In this document: positions 6,262 through 6,629 of the stretch, one piece after another | How positions within the stretch are numbered: position 1 is the first letter of the stretch | How the letters are laid out: each line of letters opens with the position of its first letter | Source: Comamonadaceae bacterium | GTDB lineage: Bacteria; Pseudomonadota; Gammaproteobacteria; Burkholderiales; Burkholderiaceae_C | DNA length: 6,629 bases | NCBI GenBank assembly: GCA_021286965.1 | Contig: JAJTBK010000423.1 | Location: forward strand, 1 to 6,629 | Direction: 5' to 3' | Notes under the pieces: model-generated | What the model was told of the DNA's origin: nothing | The model's database searches: none | What the model saw: the letters and a program-made list of their open reading frames with translations, nothing else | Made by a program: the position numbers and the translations under genes

Positions 6262-6267
6262 ATTGTA
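6262..6267 (-). promoter_or_regulatory. Candidate -10 element for the monooxygenase operon
   Basis: The minus strand has TACAAT at 6267-6262 (5 of 6 to TATAAT). Transcription would begin about 7 nt downstream, at 6255-6256, practically at the ATG (6254), which would give a leaderless mRNA. The lack of any Shine-Dalgarno before this ATG fits. No convincing -35 hexamer is visible at 16-18 bp. Confidence 0.4.
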
Positions 6268-6296
6268 GGAGCGGCGCAGGGCCATACCCCTGCCCG

Positions 6297-6302
6297 TAAA
6301 AT
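6297..6302 (+). promoter_or_regulatory. Candidate -10 element for ychF
   Basis: TAAAAT (5 of 6 to consensus) sits in CCCGTAAAATGGCGGGTTTT, a context I often associate with -10 regions in Comamonadaceae. It would start transcription near 6309, leaving a leader of about 30 nt. The -35 region at 6273-6279 (GGCGCAG) is poor. This 85-bp region would then hold two divergent promoters whose -10 elements are about 30 bp apart. Confidence 0.45.
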
Positions 6303-6326
6303 GGCGGGTTTTCCATCTCTCCCCCC

Positions 6327-6332
6327 AGAAAG
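6327..6332 (+). promoter_or_regulatory. Ribosome binding site of ychF
   Basis: AGAAAG, a partial match to AGGAGG, lies 7 nt before the ATG at 6340. Spacing is good but the match is weak; the start itself is secure from protein similarity. Confidence 0.45.
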
Positions 6333-6339
6333 CCCTGCC

Positions 6340-6629
6340 ATGAGCCTCAAATGCGGCATCGTGGGCTTGCCCAACGTCGGCAAATCCACCCTGTTCAACG
6401 CCTTGACCAAGGCCGGCATCGCCGCCGAGAACTACCCCTTCTGCACCATCGAGCCCAATACCGGCGTGGTGGAAGTGCCCGACCCGCGCCTGCAGCAGCT
6501 GGCGCAGATCATTTCGCCCGAGCGCATCGTGCCGGCCATCGTCGAATTTGTGGACATCGCCGGCCTGGTGGCGGGCGCGAGCAAGGGCGAGGGCCTGGGC
6601 AACCAGTTCCTGGCGCACATCCGCGAGAC
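6340..6629 (+). CDS. ychF: YchF/EngD (OLA1-type) P-loop ATPase, 5' part
   Basis: Only the first 96 codons lie in the window; the gene runs off the right edge. YchF is a universally conserved Obg-related P-loop protein of the TRAFAC class that hydrolyses ATP rather than GTP. It associates with ribosomes and is tied to stress and oxidative responses. Visible features are the Walker A/G1 motif GLPNVGKST (9-17), the switch region [14 protein letters not shown] (31-44) and the Walker B/G3 motif [16 protein letters not shown]. Cys35, the position linked in E. coli to redox control by thioredoxin, is present. The N-terminus [17 protein letters not shown] aligns from its first residue with E. coli YchF, which fixes the start. 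The NxxE motif that explains ATP preference would lie beyond the window. It is transcribed away from the monooxygenase operon. Confidence 0.97.
   Translation, partial: MSLKCGIVGLPNVGKSTLFNALTKAGIAAENYPFCTIEPNTGVVEVPDPRLQQLAQIISPERIVPAIVEFVDIAGLVAGASKGEGLGNQFLAHIRE

Noticed and set aside
6255..6419. 55-residue N-terminal extension of the monooxygenase
   Set aside because: It overlaps the start of ychF on the opposite strand, and the Rossmann strand with GSGIVG must lie close to the N-terminus, as it does from ATG 6254.
1..6629. Undescribed defence, phage, toxin-antitoxin or CRISPR system
   Set aside because: Every protein gene belongs to a recognisable housekeeping or metabolic family. No regular spaced repeats, integrase, toxin pair or unassigned gene cluster is visible.

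Overview
The window is a GC-rich chromosomal stretch that looks like a betaproteobacterium of the order Burkholderiales, most likely family Comamonadaceae (Acidovorax, Comamonas or Alicycliphilus type). This rests on the gene set, the proteins, and two kinds of small palindromic repeat that I remember as abundant in that family; it is not a database result.

Layout from left to right: (i) 2-154, a 137-bp non-coding, MITE-like element with nested inverted repeats and an 8-bp direct duplication, just past the end of miaB. (ii) 172-1551, miaB, minus strand. (iii) 1552-1629, miaB upstream region with no convincing promoter. (iv) 1630-1665, an intrinsic terminator, followed by an elongator-type tRNA-Met(CAU) gene at 1671-1747, minus strand, with its own promoter overlapping the end of the next gene. 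(v) 1774-6254, four minus-strand genes packed tightly enough to be one operon. In transcription order they are a UbiH/UbiF-type FAD monooxygenase, a periplasmic DsbC-type disulfide isomerase, an M61-family metallopeptidase with a PDZ domain, and an enoyl-CoA hydratase; gaps are 15, 2 and 39 bp. (vi) 6255-6339, a divergent intergenic region. (vii) 6340 to the right edge, the first 96 codons of ychF, plus strand.

The genes are housekeeping or general metabolism: tRNA modification, quinone synthesis, periplasmic thiol chemistry, proteolysis, acyl-CoA metabolism and a ribosome-associated ATPase. The sequence shows no shared pathway for the four-gene cluster. I found no CRISPR array, defence system, phage gene or other undescribed multi-gene system.

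The features most worth a second look are at the DNA level. One is the small mobile-looking element at 10-146 with a clean 8-bp target duplication. Another is a palindromic repeat of about 53 bp embedded in frame in the M61 peptidase gene, visible as an AT-rich island with rare ATA and TTA codons. Smaller points are a possible TTG start in the hydratase, a changed DG motif in the monooxygenase and a possible leaderless start for that gene.
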